Source of the DNA: Alentia gelatinosa
Lineage: Eukaryota; Annelida; Polychaeta; Phyllodocida; Polynoidae
NCBI GenBank assembly: GCA_950022655.1
Contig: OX465580.1
Span: 94,382,797 to 94,446,796 of the forward strand
DNA: 64,000 nt
Reading direction: 5' to 3'
Shown: positions 60,976 to 64,000 of the stretch, in pieces
Numbering within the stretch: position 1 is the stretch's first letter
Layout: every line of letters starts with the position of its first letter
Position numbers and translations under genes: made by a program
Notes under the pieces: model-generated
What the model was told of the DNA's origin: nothing
The model's database searches: none
What the model saw: only the letters and a program-made list of their open reading frames with translations

Positions 60976-62659
60976 GGTGAGCTGGATCCGTGCGATGATT
61001 CCAAGGTCTGGGTTTCACCATGACATCAGGGATCATTCTGCCCCCACACGTCATTGAAAAAAGACGACACAAGAAGATATCACATTGCAGCACCCGGATG
61101 TAACCCTGTGATGGATATGGGCCCCACACGTCCCGGACAAACGACCAGCACCAATGATGCAGCTGCCGAATCTATTACCCAATACACATGAAAGCGAGTT
61201 CGGAGGGCTTTTTCCCCAGGCTGCCCGCTAGGTGGCAGCTCGGTCGGTGTGATCCGACCGCTGCGTGGACCGCAGGACATCAGCCTACTGCTGGGCAGGC
61301 TACACTCTGACGCTTCCAGTCAGGGGTATCAGATAAGGCAGATAGCACTACGGGTTCGCTGTCATCCCGATTCACATTACACATGCTTAAGGGGTGAGTG
61401 TACCGGCCACGCTGAGAAAATGGACCCCTTTGGAGTTCTAATTATTGTTTATTTGTTTTGCAGCCGGTCCGGGGTGAGTGAAGTGAAGCCGCTATTAGAA
61501 GGTGACCATGCCACGCGACCATGATGGCCACGAGCGGCGAGTACTCGTGATACTGGCGTCACCCTGTCGGGTCGTGGATATGACACATGGGTCATGGTCG
61601 TGATACTTTCATGGGTTTAGAGCTCCGCGTCATGTGAACAGAAGCGACTGTATATAGAACATTAGCCACCTCCTATTCCAATTTTAGAGACAACCAAGAG
61701 GGAATCTCTAATAATAAACCGATTTTAAATACAGCTTGTTGTACATCTTGAATACATGGCAAACTTATTCCTTTGGAGGCGCTCCGCTGTTCTAGTGGGG
61801 TGTGGGGGGCGGATTCGTTTTGCACTTTCGGAGAATATCAATTGTTGCTGTTGTTATACATCTTCTTTAACATTTTGCCGTATAATAACAAAGGTGTTTA
61901 TTGAACAGTTGTATAACCAACTAAGATGCATGTTTGTACATGTATTTCCTTAAAGGCTGGATCATTGAAATCATGTGGATTGCCTTCATCCTATGTGCAT
62001 TTTCTGAGCATATCCTGAAGTTATATGGTTTTCACCTCCTATCGGTATCACCAAAATCTTGATCCTATACACATATATATATGCATGTCCAATGATAAAT
62101 TCGCATGATCAAAAATCATAGCTGAGGGGAGCTTTACCTAAGACCTACGCTGTGTCCCAACCCCTTCCTAAAACCACAAACCTGCTCGATCCACCTGGGC
62201 TACGCACTTTATCTCCTGAACCCTAGCAGAGGATCTGGTGATTGATGTAAAACTCTCGGATGGCGACGCCTAGAAGTGAGTGACCTTGCGAGGTCAGTGA
62301 TGACCTCTAGGAAGGTCAAGGGTCCTGCTGGCTGGTAAGGCGCGGGAGTGACGCGACAGAAGTGAGAGTTGAAGGGTGTGTGTGTCGGTGTGTTACTGGA
62401 GGCACGGCGGGGGTATGGCGGGCCGGTTATCAGCACTCACCGGGCAAGAGCGACGCTGAGAGTTCTGACAAATCTCCGCGCAAACGCCAAGTGACTGACG
62501 ACAGCTCTGCGCCGCGGGCAGGCATCAACAAATTTCTCCGAAAATTCAATAAACACTCACACCCGATGTCTGCCAAATAAAAAACAGAAAAGCACACACA
62601 CGTAAATCCAGAACATAACCAGGGAGGATTGGAAAATGTATCATCTTGGAGAAACTAGA

Positions 62660-62790
62660 ACGGGTGTGGTTAATAAAAGGGTCGTAGATTCAGCCCTGTG
62701 GTTAAAAACCACAGGGTGTTGATTTAGAATGGCAGAGCAAAGGTGGGATAAATAGAGGCTGGTAGGTTGGTCACAGTTTGACGTAGTGAC
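62660..62790 (+). promoter_or_regulatory. Promoter-like segment with TATA box and RUNX-type sites
   Basis: A TATA-like ATAAATAG at 62748-62755 in a GGGATAAATAGAGG context. Upstream are TGTGGTT at 62665-62671 and a perfect palindrome CCCTGTGGTT-AAA-AACCACAGGG (62694-62716) containing two more RUNX-type TGTGGTT sites head to head. Initiation about 30 bases after the TATA would fall near 62780, followed by GC-richer sequence resembling a 5'UTR. No ORF is attached within the window. Confidence 0.35.
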
Positions 62791-64000
62791 GACGGCCGAG
62801 ACGGAGCGAGTGACTCGCTGCTGTAGTGAGCAGATCATCACCGACTCACAGACACCCAGACACCCGGCGTGGAAACACAACCTCTCACCAGAGTTCTCCG
62901 CTTTACACAATCTCTCACCGAAACTCGTCACACCCGCCCCACTCTGACTCCTCCAGTACTTCGTGTTTTGAAAATTGTTACTCAGCTTCTATTTTTACAC
63001 TTTTTACTTTATATTCTTATGAAGATTATTTCTATTGCCCTGCTAGAATACAACTGTTTTCTCACTATTTCTTTATTTCTATAGAGAACGTTACTCCCCA
63101 TGACTTGAAATGTTATCATATTTCATTTGGGATGTAAAGAAGGGCAGATGAAAAGAATGAGAAATACTTTAAAAAAAAACGTTTACGTGACTCAAGCCTT
63201 GCCATAGAAACTTAATATCTGTCACTTTATGAGGATATATAGTTTCTATCGTTTTCAGGTGACTCCTGCTGGTAGTTTGATTCACCCATTTCCCCCTCCT
63301 GTCGTTTTATGCTTTCTAAAAGACAGAGTGAGATTTCCTCTATCAAACCCGCAGTTGAGGATAACTTCCTCTACCCCCTTTTTTAATCATAATATTGTTG
63401 TTGTTTTTTGCCCTTCTCCCGCTGTCGTCAGGGGCGTGGCGGTGGTGTGATGGGGCGGTGGTGATAGGGTGGTAACAGGGTGGGAAGAGCAAGTCTGACG
63501 CATCCCCTCAAACAACCCACCCCAGTCCCATCTCCAGCCACAGGTTCTGCTCTTTTACCGCATAGTCACTGATATCATCATACCTGTTTGGAGAGTGTCA
63601 CCAAACCAGTAGCTTGTCTCCGGCCAGCTGCTGCCGCTGGTTCCCGCCTGCCTCATGCCTACACATTGACTCACGCCATCACCAGTTAGGGTGAACTTTG
63701 ACCCGGGAGTCGGCGTCTGGGGACGTTGTCGGGTCAACTCTCCATGACAACAGAGGACGCACCCTGTTCATCACTAACGCCTACATCCCGACTAGGAGCC
63801 TACAAGTCCGTAGGCCCAATGTACTGTATATAATTCTCTATACTCGTTGATATAATATATCGTCTACCTCTATTAGACAACACTGTAATTACATCACTCA
63901 AAGAGTTAACAAATGTAGAGCAGGAACCCAACAAGAATGGACTGATGAAGCATGTTTTCACACAGAGATCACATCAGACAAGATAAGGCAGAGCCCGAAC

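Larger units (their letters stand above)
58906..64000. other. Flank right of HTATSF1 exon: candidate exons, promoter-like segment
   Basis: Apart from the unrecognised plus-strand exon candidates and the promoter-like segment at 62660-62790, nothing is identified. A plus-strand AATAAA lies near 61708-61715. G-rich and T-rich simple sequence occurs at about 63380-63500. Confidence 0.4.

Noticed and set aside
61221..61394. Open plus-strand exon ending at GTGAGT, with a possible terminal exon at 61465
   Set aside because: Its incoming phase does not fit the exon candidate at 60822-60975, no family resemblance was found, and an open frame of this length is common by chance.
1..64000. CRISPR arrays, bacterial operons, rRNA genes
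   Set aside because: The sequence is eukaryotic with spliced genes; no regular spacer-repeat array or rRNA signature was seen.

Overview
The window looks like genomic DNA from a lophotrochozoan, most likely a mollusc. It is intron-rich and AT-leaning and holds a typical metazoan gene (CPEB1/Orb type) interrupted by introns, a tRNA-derived SINE whose tail resembles mollusc SINEs, LINE and MITE debris, and a Ty3/gypsy element with an envelope gene. The species cannot be named from the sequence.

Layout. Positions 1-6945 are intergenic: degenerate tandem repeats, a small foldback element (2278-2516) and a few GC-rich patches. Positions 6946-14388 are a complete 7.4-kb LTR retrotransposon with 266-bp LTRs that I find identical by eye, a 4-bp target duplication, an intact gag, a pol broken by an internal deletion, and an intact baculovirus-F-like (errantivirus-type) env. 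Positions 14389-24420 hold no gene I can recognise; they contain a second copy of the foldback element (17789-18092) and a decayed non-LTR retrotransposon (about 19940-21470).

From 45017 down to 27497 on the minus strand lie twelve coding exons of a CPEB1/Orb-type cytoplasmic polyadenylation element-binding protein. All splice sites are GT-AG and the phases agree. It has the N-terminal conserved motif, a TSG-type degron motif, a very long glutamine-rich tract inside one exon, two RRMs and the C-terminal ZZ zinc-binding domain. The 3'UTR probably runs to about 24.42 kb. Its introns carry a nested-palindrome element, a MITE, a tRNA-derived SINE and a hammerhead-like motif. The first exon and promoter are not identified; they probably lie between 45 and 58 kb.

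At 58357-58905, minus strand, is the last coding exon of an HTATSF1 (Tat-SF1) splicing-factor gene, whose other exons appear to lie beyond the right edge. Between 59.3 and 61.5 kb there are plus-strand exon-like ORFs that I cannot name. A TATA-containing promoter-like segment with RUNX-type sites sits near 62.7 kb.

Most unusual observations: (1) two copies of a foldback element in which a repeated inverted octamer is changed in concert, with compensatory changes on both arms; (2) a young env-bearing element with a textbook -1 frameshift heptamer directly abutting the gag stop codon, yet lacking most of RNase H; (3) a CPEB gene with a prion-like polyglutamine tract and an in-frame intronic ATG that could make a polyQ-first isoform, as known for Aplysia CPEB; (4) a hammerhead-ribozyme-like fold in a CPEB intron.
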